Origin: Marinilabiliales bacterium
Lineage (GTDB): Bacteria; Bacteroidota; Bacteroidia; Bacteroidales; PUMT01
Length of the DNA stretch: 64,000 nt
Reading direction: 5' to 3'
NCBI GenBank assembly: GCA_007695015.1
Contig: REEN01000058.1
Span: forward strand, 1 to 64,000
Positions 53,401-61,959 of the stretch are shown one piece after another. Below the pieces are notes generated by a model. That model had not been told where the DNA came from. It searched no databases and saw only the letters and a program-made list of their open reading frames with translations. How positions within the stretch are numbered: position 1 is the first letter of the stretch; every line of letters starts with the position of its first letter. Both the position numbers and the translations under genes were made by a program.

Positions 53401-54968
53401 CCCATCACGACATATATTCCATTGAGGATCTGGCCCAGCTGATATTCGATTTGAAATGCATCAATCCTGCCGCGGTGATCTCGGTAAAACTGGTATCGGA
53501 ATATGGGGTGGGGACTATTGCAGCAGGGGTTGCAAAAGCTAAAGCTGACCTGATAACGATATCGGGCTGTGAAGGTGGCACGGGCGCGAGTCCTGCCAGT
53601 TCAATAAGGCATGCCGGACTTCCTGCAGAGCTTGGCATCGCCGAGACTCACCAGACTCTTGTCCTGAACAATCTGAGGGACAGGGTCAGGCTTCAAACAG
53701 ACGGACAGCTCAAGACCGGGCATGACGTTATACTTATGGGCATGCTGGGCGCCGAGGAGTTCGGCTTTTCAACCGCTGCCCTTATCGTTCTGGGTTGCGT
53801 AATGATGAGGAAGTGCCACCTTAATACTTGTCCCGTAGGAGTGGCCACCCAGGATGAGGAACTCAGGAAACGGTTCCTCGGGAAGGCAGATTATGTGGAA
53901 AATTATTTCAGGTTCGTAGCCAGGGAGGTTCGCGAGATTATGGCCGGGGCCGGATTCAGAAAGTTTGATGAACTGGTCGGGCGCGCCGATCTCCTTGAAG
54001 TGAGAAAGGATATATCCCACTGGAAAGCAAAACATGCTGATCTGTCGCGCATGCTTTTCTATCCCGAGGCAAACGGCGATTTGCCCAGATACTTTAAAAA
54101 GCCACAGGAACACAAGATTTCAGGAATAATTGACAGGGAACTGATCAGGCTGTCATCCAAAGCTGTCAGCCGTGGTGAACGGGTCTGGATATCGAAGCCT
54201 ATAAGGAACACAGACCGGGCCGCAGGAACCATGCTTTCAGGTGAGATTACCAGGAGGAGAGGCCCCGGTGCACTTCCCGAAGATACGATAAATGCCAGAT
54301 TTTATGGTTCTGCAGGTCAGAGTTTTGGTGCGTTTCTGGTTAAGGGTATACATTTTCACCTTGAAGGTGATTCAAATGATTACCTGGGCAAGGGACTCTC
54401 AGGAGGCCGGATAGTACTTACACCGCCGGCAGGGTCAAAGTTCGCACCCGAGGAGAACATTATAACCGGCAATACAGTTCTTTACGGCGCAACCAGCGGC
54501 GAGCTGTTTGTCCGGGGCATCGCAGGTGAACGCTTCGCGGTCAGGAACAGCGGCGCAATTGCTGTTGCAGAAGGAGTCGGCGACCATGGCTGTGAATACA
54601 TGACCGGCGGCCGGGTTGTGATTCTTGGTTCAACCGGACGGAATTTTGCAGCAGGCATGAGCGGAGGCGTTGCATGGGTGCTTGATTTGAAAGGTAATTT
54701 CGATTATTTCTGTAATCGCGGACTGGTTGAGCTGGAGAAACCTGAAGATATTGCAGATATAAGTGAACTGCAGGAGATAATAGGAAAACACCTCCTATAT
54801 ACCGGCAGTAAGCTTGCCGAGAAGATCCTGGTGGAATGGGACGAATATCTTCCCCGGTTCGTTAAGGTGATACCGTTTGAATACAAGAAGGTTCTGCAGG
54901 AGATGAAGCTGGAGAACCTCAGAAAGAAGCTTGAGACAACAGACGACAGACCACAGCATCATTACTGA
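50433..54968 (+). CDS. gltB: Glutamate synthase (NADPH) large subunit
   Basis: Makes glutamate from glutamine and 2-oxoglutarate, 1511 residues. The class II glutaminase domain starts at C21 in NEHDSCGIGFVAS, which follows a propeptide that must be removed. Downstream are the central domain, FMN-binding synthase domain (GGTGASPASSIRHAGLPAEL) and the 3Fe-4S ligands in CVMMRKCHLNTCP, then the GXGXG beta-helix domain (YGATSGELFVRGIAGERFAV). Another in-frame ATG, five codons down, would also leave the Cys within a short propeptide. Placed after argH with gltD 29 bases later. Confidence 0.97.
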   Translation: MTNTSMKNNGLYSPENEHDSCGIGFVASIRGKKTHDIVERGLEVLLNMTHRGAESADNVTGDGAGIMVQVPHEFYSAQTKNLPPAGHYGTGLIFLPGNSADREKCEEILLSQVHEEKLGVISLRDVPVNNKALGETALATEPYIKQIFISGNHEQDDMERKLYVIRKLAENTIRNSGIGQKEWFSIPSLSTRVIVYKGMFTPEQLKAYYPDLADNLFASAIALVHSRFSTNTFPAWGLAQPFRYLAHNGEINTIRGNRLWMQTRESLLKTDLFGSDLQKLFPVIEPGKSDSASLDNVLEFLVLTGRSLPHALSMLVPESFNDKNPIPGSLKDYYEYHSTIMEPWDGPASLLFCDGRYVGGTLDRNGLRPSRYLITDDDMIVMGSETGVQEFPPDRIKEKGRLRPGKILLVDTKLGVIISDEELKSQLSKMNPYGNWLRDNRLELENIEIKERVPSGMGSNYPLWMKTFGYTREDIEDMIKPMCIDGKEPTSSMGNDTPPALLSDKPQRLYNYFRQQFAQVTNPAIDPIREGLVMSLTNYIGSLNKNILDESPSICKLVKFKSPVIINTDLKKLKDLDQSGFSHRELSMLFDPAGGSRAMESALEKLCADAEKAVDEKVNFLILTDRGIGPDLAPVPSLLAVSAVHHHLIRSKKRMQTGLIVETAEAREVMHFALLLGYGASVVNPYLAFAVIDELSKKGETGLEYKKARENYILAIDSGILKILSKMGISTLRSYHGAQIFECLGISEEVVNRYFNGTASSIGGIGLDGIAAEAAKPHQQAFAASGSENGFMPVTQGYYSFRMNGEHHGWNPETISLLQWAAKNNDYDKYREYSSHVYLENRKPSFLRGYLDIRKNPVPIDEVEPEEAILKRFVTGAMSYGSISKEAHEALAIAMNRIGGRSNTGEGGEDPGRYSAGSGHENRRSAIKQVASGRFGVTAGYLVNADEIQIKISQGAKPGEGGQLPGFKVNNIIAGLRNSTPGITLISPPPHHDIYSIEDLAQLIFDLKCINPAAVISVKLVSEYGVGTIAAGVAKAKADLITISGCEGGTGASPASSIRHAGLPAELGIAETHQTLVLNNLRDRVRLQTDGQLKTGHDVILMGMLGAEEFGFSTAALIVLGCVMMRKCHLNTCPVGVATQDEELRKRFLGKADYVENYFRFVAREVREIMAGAGFRKFDELVGRADLLEVRKDISHWKAKHADLSRMLFYPEANGDLPRYFKKPQEHKISGIIDRELIRLSSKAVSRGERVWISKPIRNTDRAAGTMLSGEITRRRGPGALPEDTINARFYGSAGQSFGAFLVKGIHFHLEGDSNDYLGKGLSGGRIVLTPPAGSKFAPEENIITGNTVLYGATSGELFVRGIAGERFAVRNSGAIAVAEGVGDHGCEYMTGGRVVILGSTGRNFAAGMSGGVAWVLDLKGNFDYFCNRGLVELEKPEDIADISELQEIIGKHLLYTGSKLAEKILVEWDEYLPRFVKVIPFEYKKVLQEMKLENLRKKLETTDDRPQHHY

Positions 54969-54997
54969 ATGGGATAGCAATATTAAAACCTGTTAAC

Positions 54998-56419
54998 ATG
55001 GGAGATCCAAGGGGATTTATTAAGGTGGCCCGCAAAGAGGGAGGCAACAGGCCGGTACATGAACGGCTGAATGATTTCTCAGAGGTCGAACAGACACTTA
55101 ATGAGACAGATCGCAAACTGCAGGCATCAAGATGCATGGACTGCGGTGTCCCGTTCTGCCAATGGGCATGTCCGGTAATCAACAGCATGCCCGAGTGGCA
55201 GGATGCAATTTACAGGGGCGACTGGAAAGCTGCATCAGATATTCTTCATACAACCAATAATTTTCCGGAATTTACCGGCAGGGTTTGTCCTGCTCCATGT
55301 GAAAAGTCATGCGTACTGGCAATACATGAAGAACCTGTAACAATAAGGGAGAATGAAGCGGCGGTAGCTGAGAAGGCGTTTAAAAACGGATATATCACTG
55401 CAAGACCGCCTGAGAACCGCACCGGAAAGAGGGTTGCCGTGATTGGGTCGGGGCCGGCGGGACTGGCATGTGCCGACATTCTGAACAGGGATGGACACCT
55501 GGTAACTCTGTTTGAAAAGGACGATGAGCCGGGAGGTTTGCTCAGATATGGAATACCTGATTTCAAGCTGGGCAAGAATATTGTTGACCGGAGACTTGAT
55601 CTGATGAAAGAGGAAGGGGTGCTGTTCAGGACTTCTGTAGATGCGGGTAAAGATATTTCCGCCGGCGAGCTTCTTAGATCCTTTGATGCCATATGCCTTG
55701 CCACCGGCGCAATGCAACCCCGCGACCTGGATATCGATGGCAGGAAACTTGAAGGGATTCATTTTGCCATGGATTACCTGACCAGTCAGAACAGAATTGT
55801 AGCCGGCACCCCCCCCGGCAAAGATGAAATATCAGCCAAAGGGAAGGATGTTCTTGTAATCGGAGGCGGCGATACCGGATCAGACTGCGTTGGTACTGCA
55901 AACAGGCAGGGTGCAAATTCAGTTATCCAGTTGGAAATAATGCCTGAACCACCTCTGCGAAGGAGAATGGAAAATCCCTGGCCCTACTGGCCCGACACAC
56001 TTAGGTCATCCTCATCGCATGAAGAGGGCTGCGAACGTCTATGGGGAGTCAAAACAATCAGATTCAAGGGGAATGACGGCAAGGTTGAAAAAGCTGAAAT
56101 CTCTAATGTCAAATGGATCCGGTCAGATAACGGAAAGATGGAGATAAGGGAAATACCGGGCAGCAGAAGAGAGATCAAAGCCGGTCTGGTGTTGCTTGCC
56201 CTGGGTTTCCTTCACCCGGTACACGATGGACTTGTAACCGATCTCGGGTTAGGCCTTGATGAAAAGGGAAATATACTGATCGATTCCAATTACAACACGA
56301 CCAATGAAAAAGTGTTTGCCTCCGGCGACAGCGCCTCCGGGGCATCTCTTGTAGTTACTGCTATAATTTCAGGCAGAAGAGCTGCAAATTCGATCTCAGC
56401 TTATCTTACGGGGGACTGA
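54998..56419 (+). CDS. gltD: Glutamate synthase small subunit
   Basis: Flavoprotein subunit that passes electrons from NADPH to GltB, 473 residues. Two N-terminal iron-sulfur clusters are set by CMDCGVPFCQWACPV and CPAPCEKSC; the FAD loop is VIGSGPAGLACADIL and the NADPH loop VIGGGDTGSDCVGTANRQGA. The last gene of the argR-gltD series. Confidence 0.97.
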   Translation: MGDPRGFIKVARKEGGNRPVHERLNDFSEVEQTLNETDRKLQASRCMDCGVPFCQWACPVINSMPEWQDAIYRGDWKAASDILHTTNNFPEFTGRVCPAPCEKSCVLAIHEEPVTIRENEAAVAEKAFKNGYITARPPENRTGKRVAVIGSGPAGLACADILNRDGHLVTLFEKDDEPGGLLRYGIPDFKLGKNIVDRRLDLMKEEGVLFRTSVDAGKDISAGELLRSFDAICLATGAMQPRDLDIDGRKLEGIHFAMDYLTSQNRIVAGTPPGKDEISAKGKDVLVIGGGDTGSDCVGTANRQGANSVIQLEIMPEPPLRRRMENPWPYWPDTLRSSSSHEEGCERLWGVKTIRFKGNDGKVEKAEISNVKWIRSDNGKMEIREIPGSRREIKAGLVLLALGFLHPVHDGLVTDLGLGLDEKGNILIDSNYNTTNEKVFASGDSASGASLVVTAIISGRRAANSISAYLTGD

Positions 56420-56464
56420 TACCATGATGAAGATTTTTATTGCTTGACGCTTAAAGGCTCTCAA

Positions 56465-57115
56465 TTACTTGCGAAGATAGTTTTCGAAAGCCTTCTCGAA
56501 CTTTTCGACCTTGGGGGCTATTACCATCCGGCAGTAACCCTGGTTGGGATTATTCCTGAAATACTCCTGGTGGTAATCCTCTGCCTCATAAAAGCCCAAA
56601 AAGGGGGTTACTTCAGTCACTATAGGGTCGTCCCAGATATCTGAACCGTCAAGCATCGCCTTTACCTCTTCAGCTACGCGTTTCTGTCCGTCAGTGTGAT
56701 AGAAAATTGCCGACCGGTATTGTGTGCCGACATCAGCTCCCTGCCGGTTAAGGGTTGTCGGATCGTGTGTCATGAAAAATATCTCAAGCAGCCTGGCAAA
56801 GGGCAAAACTGCCGGGTCATAGGTAACCTGAACTACCTCGGCATGTCCGGTTCGCCCGGAAGTTACCTCCCTGTAGGTCGGATCAGGAATATTTCCGCCT
56901 GAGTAACCCGATTTTACATCTGTCACGCCCTCTACTCTTTCAAAGATTGCCTCAACGCACCAGAAACAACCGGCGCCGAGAGTGATTATTTCTGTGTTTT
57001 CAACCTGATCATTCATTTTTACTGAAATGTTTGATGTATAACCGGATGCCGGGTATAACAGGGTTAATATTATATAAAAAATTGTTACAATCATGATCTT
57101 TTCTATTTTAAACAA
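56465..57115 (-). CDS. msrA: Peptide-methionine (S)-S-oxide reductase, exported
   Basis: Repairs methionine sulfoxide, 216 residues. The catalytic Cys lies in GAGCFWCVEAIFERVEGV, and YSGGNIPDPTYREVTSGRTG and HAEVVQVTYDP are family signatures. An N-terminal hydrophobic stretch (IMIVTIFYIILTLLYPASGY) predicts export, so the enzyme would work in the periplasm with an external thiol donor. Convergent with gltD, divergent from the ECF sigma factor. Confidence 0.94.
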   Translation of the reverse strand: MFKIEKIMIVTIFYIILTLLYPASGYTSNISVKMNDQVENTEIITLGAGCFWCVEAIFERVEGVTDVKSGYSGGNIPDPTYREVTSGRTGHAEVVQVTYDPAVLPFARLLEIFFMTHDPTTLNRQGADVGTQYRSAIFYHTDGQKRVAEEVKAMLDGSDIWDDPIVTEVTPFLGFYEAEDYHQEYFRNNPNQGYCRMVIAPKVEKFEKAFENYLRK

Positions 57116-57279
57116 ACTATGTACCGATAATGTTCAGCTTCGTATTAACAATTTAATTCCAACCTGGTTACAAACCAAAAAGTTAAAGAATTCAAATTTT
57201 TTTGATTCAACAATTCTGCATTCAACTTGTTGTATCATATGAATTGACATCTACGGTTATATTCACAAAATCCTACCAG

Positions 57280-57870
57280 ATGGCAGAAACCGGCAATATC
57301 GACGAAAGGGAAATCTCATACTACTTAAAGGAAGCCGGCAATGGCAATAATGATGCGCTGAACAAGCTGGTATCCATTGCTTACGCTGAACTCAGGGAAA
57401 ATGCCCACAATCTGAGGGTCAGGTTTTTCGATATTGACACCCTCAATACAACCGCTATTGTACATGAGACTTATCTGAAGCTTTTACGGACAGGATCCGG
57501 CAGTTTCAAAAACCGGTCACATTTCTTTTTCGCATCAGCCAAAGCGATGCGTCAGATATTAATAAATGCCTCTTTAAAAAAGCGAACATTAAAACGTGGC
57601 GGTGGTACAAAACAGGTGGCTTTAGGCACCGGTTCCGAAGCTTCCCTGCAACTGAGCGATCAGACATCAGAACAGCTTCTGATGATAAATGATGCCCTTG
57701 AAAAACTGGAAGCCTGCAATGACAGGCAGGCAAGAATAGTAGAATGCAGGTTCTTTGGAGGTATGTCAGTTGAGGAAACGGCCGAGGTCCTTCAGATCAG
57801 CCCGGCAACGGTAAAACGTTCCTGGAGCATGGCACGTTCATGGCTTTACACCCAGTATATTGAGGGATAA
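57280..57870 (+). CDS. ECF-type RNA polymerase sigma factor (PF07638/TIGR02999 group)
   Basis: 196 residues from the chosen ATG (MAETGN...). Region 2 has NDALNKLVSIAYAELRENAH and NTTAIVHETYLKLLRTG, region 4 has RIVECRFFGGMSVEETAEVL and ISPATVKRSWSMARSWLY. This type belongs to the sigma group found next to Ser/Thr kinases in Planctomycetes, Acidobacteria and Bacteroidota. The 26 codons upstream of the chosen start begin with TTG and look like leader. The kinase gene follows 17 bases later. Confidence 0.9.
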   Translation: MAETGNIDEREISYYLKEAGNGNNDALNKLVSIAYAELRENAHNLRVRFFDIDTLNTTAIVHETYLKLLRTGSGSFKNRSHFFFASAKAMRQILINASLKKRTLKRGGGTKQVALGTGSEASLQLSDQTSEQLLMINDALEKLEACNDRQARIVECRFFGGMSVEETAEVLQISPATVKRSWSMARSWLYTQYIEG

Positions 57871-57887
57871 ACTTAACACCCCGTCTT

Positions 57888-59288
57888 ATGGCTGGTCGGT
57901 TAAAAGAATATGACAAAACATCGTATCTGTTTGAATTGTGCGAAAATGCCCTTCCGTCTGATTGGAACCGTATTATTGCTGAAAGCGGCATTGAAGAGGA
58001 AGCTGTGGTAAAGAATGTCCTGCGGCTTCTGGAGAACAGGGAAGAGGCTGAGATGTTTTTTGAGCGACTGACAGGCAGGATCGGATCAGAACTTGAGGCG
58101 GGCATAATCAGATACAGTGAAGGACAGATCATTGACAAATTCAGGATTAAGCAGCTGTTATCCGGAAGCAGGAAAGCTTCGGTATATCTTGCAGAGAGGG
58201 TTGACGGCCAGATCGAGCAGGAAGTTGCAATAAAGATTTCAGGATCACCTTCCGGCAATTCCCAGTCACAAAACAGATTCCGGACAGAACAGCAGATGCT
58301 GTCCCGCCTGAATCACCCAAATATTGCAAGATTCTTTGACGGAGGCATTACAGATGAGGGATACAGTTACCTGGTGATGGAATACATTGACGGTATTCCG
58401 GTTGATGCCTATTGCAGGGAATCAAAGTTAAAACTGGGTGAACGCCTGAAACTGTTCCTGCAGGTGTGCGATGCTGTTCAATATGCACATGACAATAAGA
58501 TCATTCATAAAGACATAAAACCCGGGAATATTCTTGTAACCTCCGACGGGGTTGTCAAACTGGTAGACTTCGGAATTTCAATACCGGTCGATGAAAACGG
58601 CGCCCATTCCAATGAAGCTGCTTTTTCTGGTACAATAGGCTATTCAGCCCCGGAACAGTTTGGCGGGGGAAGGCTTTCTACTGCAATGGATGTTTACCAG
58701 ATGGGCAAAGTATTGTATCTTTTAATTACAGGTTGTAATCACCTCTCACCAGCATCACAACCACGAGAATATGATCTGACCCCGGAAACACTGAAAAGGT
58801 TTTTAAAAGGTACATTCAAACGCCGGTTTTCCAATATGATATGCCGGGATATGGATGCCCTGTTATGCAAGGCACTTGCTGTTGATCCCCGATCCAGGTA
58901 CCTGAGTGCATTGGCATTAAGGCAGGATATCGAAAGTATTCTCTACTGTCTGCCTCTAAAGGCAAGGGAACAGACCTCAAAATACATATTTGGAAAATAT
59001 ATCAGGAAACAAAAAGAACTGGTAATCCCCATAGCTGCCATGGCAGTCAACTTAATCTCCCTTTTATCAGTTTTGGTGTGGCAGAACCATGTTAACCATG
59101 ATTCTCCTGCAGGGTCCGGTGAAACCGGCCCGGATGGCAATATAACCCGGCCATATTACAAGAATCATATTGACAGCTACAAGCCTGGCCACCTGTCACC
59201 AGGAGTATCTTTGCCCTGGCCGGGATACTTACCGGAGCATACCGGCAATCGTAGCAACTCTCCTGAAGATCAAAACCACCCGCAATAA
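57888..59288 (+). CDS. Membrane Ser/Thr protein kinase with degenerate nucleotide loop
   Basis: 466 residues. An N-terminal helical segment (1-80), kinase domain 86-about 350, one membrane helix at 379-398, and a Pro/Gly/Asn-rich extracytoplasmic tail 400-466. The catalytic elements are present: K116 in VAIKIS, HKDIKPGN (207-214, catalytic D209), VDFGIS with D227 and APEQF. The Gly-rich loop reads LLSGSRKASVY, keeping one Gly of the usual GxGxxG. Family partners usually carry long TPR or WD40 sensors here; this tail has neither. The upstream sigma factor is the expected partner. The transcript ends at a strong terminator. Confidence 0.85.
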   Translation: MAGRLKEYDKTSYLFELCENALPSDWNRIIAESGIEEEAVVKNVLRLLENREEAEMFFERLTGRIGSELEAGIIRYSEGQIIDKFRIKQLLSGSRKASVYLAERVDGQIEQEVAIKISGSPSGNSQSQNRFRTEQQMLSRLNHPNIARFFDGGITDEGYSYLVMEYIDGIPVDAYCRESKLKLGERLKLFLQVCDAVQYAHDNKIIHKDIKPGNILVTSDGVVKLVDFGISIPVDENGAHSNEAAFSGTIGYSAPEQFGGGRLSTAMDVYQMGKVLYLLITGCNHLSPASQPREYDLTPETLKRFLKGTFKRRFSNMICRDMDALLCKALAVDPRSRYLSALALRQDIESILYCLPLKAREQTSKYIFGKYIRKQKELVIPIAAMAVNLISLLSVLVWQNHVNHDSPAGSGETGPDGNITRPYYKNHIDSYKPGHLSPGVSLPWPGYLPEHTGNRSNSPEDQNHPQ

Positions 59289-59290
59289 TA

Positions 59291-59327
59291 ATTCGGGGAG
59301 GCACACTGTTGGCATACCTCCCCGAAT
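59291..59327. terminator. Bidirectional terminator after the kinase gene
   Basis: ATTCGGGGAGG (59291-59301) pairs perfectly with CCTCCCCGAAT (59317-59327) over 11 bp with a 15-base loop. It lies between convergent genes, followed by TTCATATAAC on the plus strand and TATTATTG on the minus strand. Confidence 0.75.
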
Positions 59328-59371
59328 TTCATATAACAAGGATCATCTCTCTTCATGTACCGTCTGACAGT

Positions 59372-61849
59372 CTACCTGAAGAAGCAGTTGCCGCCCTGAT
59401 TTCCTTCGAACACATTTTCAGTGCAAAGATCGTCATTGACATCAGATTCGGCGCTTATAACGATACCGTAATCACCGCTGTTTCGGAATATACTGTTGGT
59501 AACACTGACCCTTGCAGCATCAGAACCGGTACGTCCACCGATAACAAGGTTGGCAAGCTGGTTATGGGTTGACCAGTAGCTCCCTCCTCCTCCGTATTCA
59601 ATAATAACATTGTCAATTGTATTCTGTGAGCTCGGTGTATTACTTAACAACAATCCTTTCCACCAGCCTTCAACTTTTTCTGAACCTGTAAACAGTACCG
59701 GATCGTCAGATGTGCCTTCGATACTGATCACAGTGTTATCCCTGAAAGCCAGTCCGGCACCGTTTTCAAACTCAAAGACAGCACCGGCCTCAATTGTCAG
59801 TTCAGTTTCGAAAATGCGCAGTTCTTCCCTTGCCCGGTAGGGTACATCCAGTTTGTTCCATGTTATATTTCCCGATGTTTCACCTTGTCTGACAACAAGG
59901 ATATGATCATTTCCATTGTTTCCGGTAAATGATGATCCACCATCCATAAAATGCATGCCGGACTGCCCCATGAACACGGGGGCTCTCATATTGTCAGTAT
60001 AAATATTGCCCGATGATGCAGGCATTTCAGAACTGCTTGTCAGATGCAGACCATGTTCCTCACTATTCCTAAAAACACTGTTGGTCACGCGCAGTCGTGC
60101 AGCCTCGCTGGCAATTCTTCCCCCGATTACAAGATTTGCATATGTATTGTGAGTTGACCAGAATCCATTGCCTCCTGCATATTCTATGATTACATGGTCA
60201 AGAACGTTCTGGGTGCTCATCGAGCCCTGGATGTTGAAGCCTCTCCACCATCCCGGTGTGTTTTCCGTTGCAGTAAACATTACGGGATTCCCTTGTTCAC
60301 CGTGGGCACGTATGATTGCCCCATCTCTTACCTGGAAGTAAGTGTCGTTGTTAAAAGCAAACTCTGTCCCGGCTTCTATGGTAAGCTCAATTTCGGAGAT
60401 ACGGATCCTGTCATTCACGATATAAGGCACCCCGGAATTCTTCCATGTCACGTTCCGCACGTTGTAATCTCCTGAATAGATTACTATACCATCAGTTTCA
60501 TTACCGGTATAAGCGGAGCTTCCATCAAAATACTCAATTCCGGTTGCCGGTATAATGCCACTTATCTTGTTTCCGGTATAGTTGTTATTTACGGAAGCAG
60601 GTAATTCAGAAGGATCTCTCACATATATTCCGGCATCGGCACTGTGCCTGAAGATGCTGTTTGAGACAGTTACACGGGCAGCTTCGGATGAGATTCTTCC
60701 GCCAACAACCAGGTTTGCTGTTCGTGACTGTGTGGACCAGTATGTGCCACCACCACCGTATTCGATGATTACATGGTCAAGGATATTCGCAGTGCTTTGC
60801 GTCTCCCTGATCTGGACGCCTCTCCACCATCCCGGGGTCTCTTCAGTCGCTGTCAGCAGGATCTGGTCCTCTGCCGTGCCCTCTGCCGATATAATACTTC
60901 CATCCTGTACAATGAGCGAAGCATCTTCTGCAAAACTAAGCCTGGTACCTGGGGCAATTGTTAGTGTTGACTGGTTCAATATGCGCATACGGCTGGTCAC
61001 AAAATACTCGAACGGAGCCGACAAGACCAGGTCTTCGCTGAAGTCGCCCGATATCTTTAACGGCGGAAGAAGTACTGCATTAATAACATGCACGATTCCA
61101 TTTACTGCATGAATATCAGCCGAACTTATTAAGGCATTATTGTTAAGGAATATCTCCTCACCGTCGACAGTAACAATTATTTCAGCTCCCTCAAGCATGG
61201 GTTTGAGTACTGACCCGCCCGCAATATCCGAAGCCCTGAGAATAGTTTCTCCTATTACGTGGTAAAGCAGTATATCAAGGAGGATATTATCGGGTATGTC
61301 ATCCAAAGAATTGTAAGCGGATGCTGCAAACAGGTCCTCAAAAGCTTCATCGTTTGGAGCCATGAGGGTAAGTGACAAATTTTCATCTGAAAGGAATGCA
61401 ACAAGTTCAGGAAATCTTAAAACTGCCTCGGTAAGAATGGAAAAACCTTCAGTATTTTCTGCAAGTTCAAAAATGGTTGCCATGTCACTTGCATCAATGG
61501 CCAGGATATTGATTTCATCGCTGTCGGAGCCATAATCGTTCTCAACAGTAAGCCTGATTGAATACTCACCTTCAATGTCCGGGGTAAACCTGGCCGTAAT
61601 TGAGGCAGCATCAACTATTACAGCTTCGCTCCCTTCGGGAGTTGTAACAAAAGACCAGTCCGCCTGGAAGCCTTCTCCCGACTCATCAACAGTGCCGGTC
61701 CCGTCCAGAATTACCTCTTCACCCGCAAAAACCTCCCGGTCATCTCCTGCATTTGCTATTATGCCGAAATCGGGTGAAACCTCATCATCCTCGCAGGATG
61801 TAACAAAAAACAACAAAACCGTGAATATAAGTCCAAAAACCTTTTTCAT
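59372..61849 (-). CDS. PKD/fasciclin/parallel beta-helix lipoprotein
   Basis: 825 residues from the chosen start (MKKVFGLIFT, Cys 19 lipobox FFVTSC followed by EDDE). Domains in order: PKD-like 32-118, fasciclin 122-262 (SILTEAVLRFPELV, LMAPNDEAFEDL, IHAVNGIVHVINAVL), then three 194-residue repeats at about 273-475, 475-672 and 672-825, each with GWWRG/GWWKG (341, 534, 729), DHVIIEYGGGG-type, WST and NLVIGGR motifs typical of right-handed beta-helix tandem repeats. Likely surface-exposed adhesion or binding protein. The function is unknown and the combination is not one I recognise. An upstream frame of 22 codons was not taken because it lacks the signal. Confidence 0.85.
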   Translation of the reverse strand: MKKVFGLIFTVLLFFVTSCEDDEVSPDFGIIANAGDDREVFAGEEVILDGTGTVDESGEGFQADWSFVTTPEGSEAVIVDAASITARFTPDIEGEYSIRLTVENDYGSDSDEINILAIDASDMATIFELAENTEGFSILTEAVLRFPELVAFLSDENLSLTLMAPNDEAFEDLFAASAYNSLDDIPDNILLDILLYHVIGETILRASDIAGGSVLKPMLEGAEIIVTVDGEEIFLNNNALISSADIHAVNGIVHVINAVLLPPLKISGDFSEDLVLSAPFEYFVTSRMRILNQSTLTIAPGTRLSFAEDASLIVQDGSIISAEGTAEDQILLTATEETPGWWRGVQIRETQSTANILDHVIIEYGGGGTYWSTQSRTANLVVGGRISSEAARVTVSNSIFRHSADAGIYVRDPSELPASVNNNYTGNKISGIIPATGIEYFDGSSAYTGNETDGIVIYSGDYNVRNVTWKNSGVPYIVNDRIRISEIELTIEAGTEFAFNNDTYFQVRDGAIIRAHGEQGNPVMFTATENTPGWWRGFNIQGSMSTQNVLDHVIIEYAGGNGFWSTHNTYANLVIGGRIASEAARLRVTNSVFRNSEEHGLHLTSSSEMPASSGNIYTDNMRAPVFMGQSGMHFMDGGSSFTGNNGNDHILVVRQGETSGNITWNKLDVPYRAREELRIFETELTIEAGAVFEFENGAGLAFRDNTVISIEGTSDDPVLFTGSEKVEGWWKGLLLSNTPSSQNTIDNVIIEYGGGGSYWSTHNQLANLVIGGRTGSDAARVSVTNSIFRNSGDYGIVISAESDVNDDLCTENVFEGNQGGNCFFR
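59374..61032 (-). repeat. Three in-tandem coding repeats of about 580 bases
   Basis: Protein-level repeats of about 194 residues within the beta-helix lipoprotein, marked by GWWRG/GWWKG at residues 341, 534 and 729 and by repeated WST...NLV(V/I)GGR segments. The third copy is shortened at the C-terminus. Such repeats can recombine and vary in number. Confidence 0.8.
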
Positions 61850-61911
61850 GTTTATTAAGTTTAAATTTAAATAGCATCGCTTTCTATTACTACATACATG
61901 AAAAAGGCTCA

Positions 61912-61931
61912 TCACGGCTCAAAAACCGTGA
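61912..61931 (-). terminator. Hairpin between the peroxidase and beta-helix genes
   Basis: TCACGG and CCGTGA pair over 6 bp with an 8-base loop. On the reverse strand it is followed by TGAGCCTTTTTCATG, so it may weakly end the peroxidase transcript before the lipoprotein gene. Confidence 0.35.
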
Positions 61932-61959
61932 AAAATGTAGAAATTTGATTGCCGGGAGA

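Noticed and set aside
57202-57279. Earlier TTG start of the ECF sigma factor
   Set aside because: The extra 26 residues look unlike any sigma factor and the ATG at 57280 starts a normal N-terminus.
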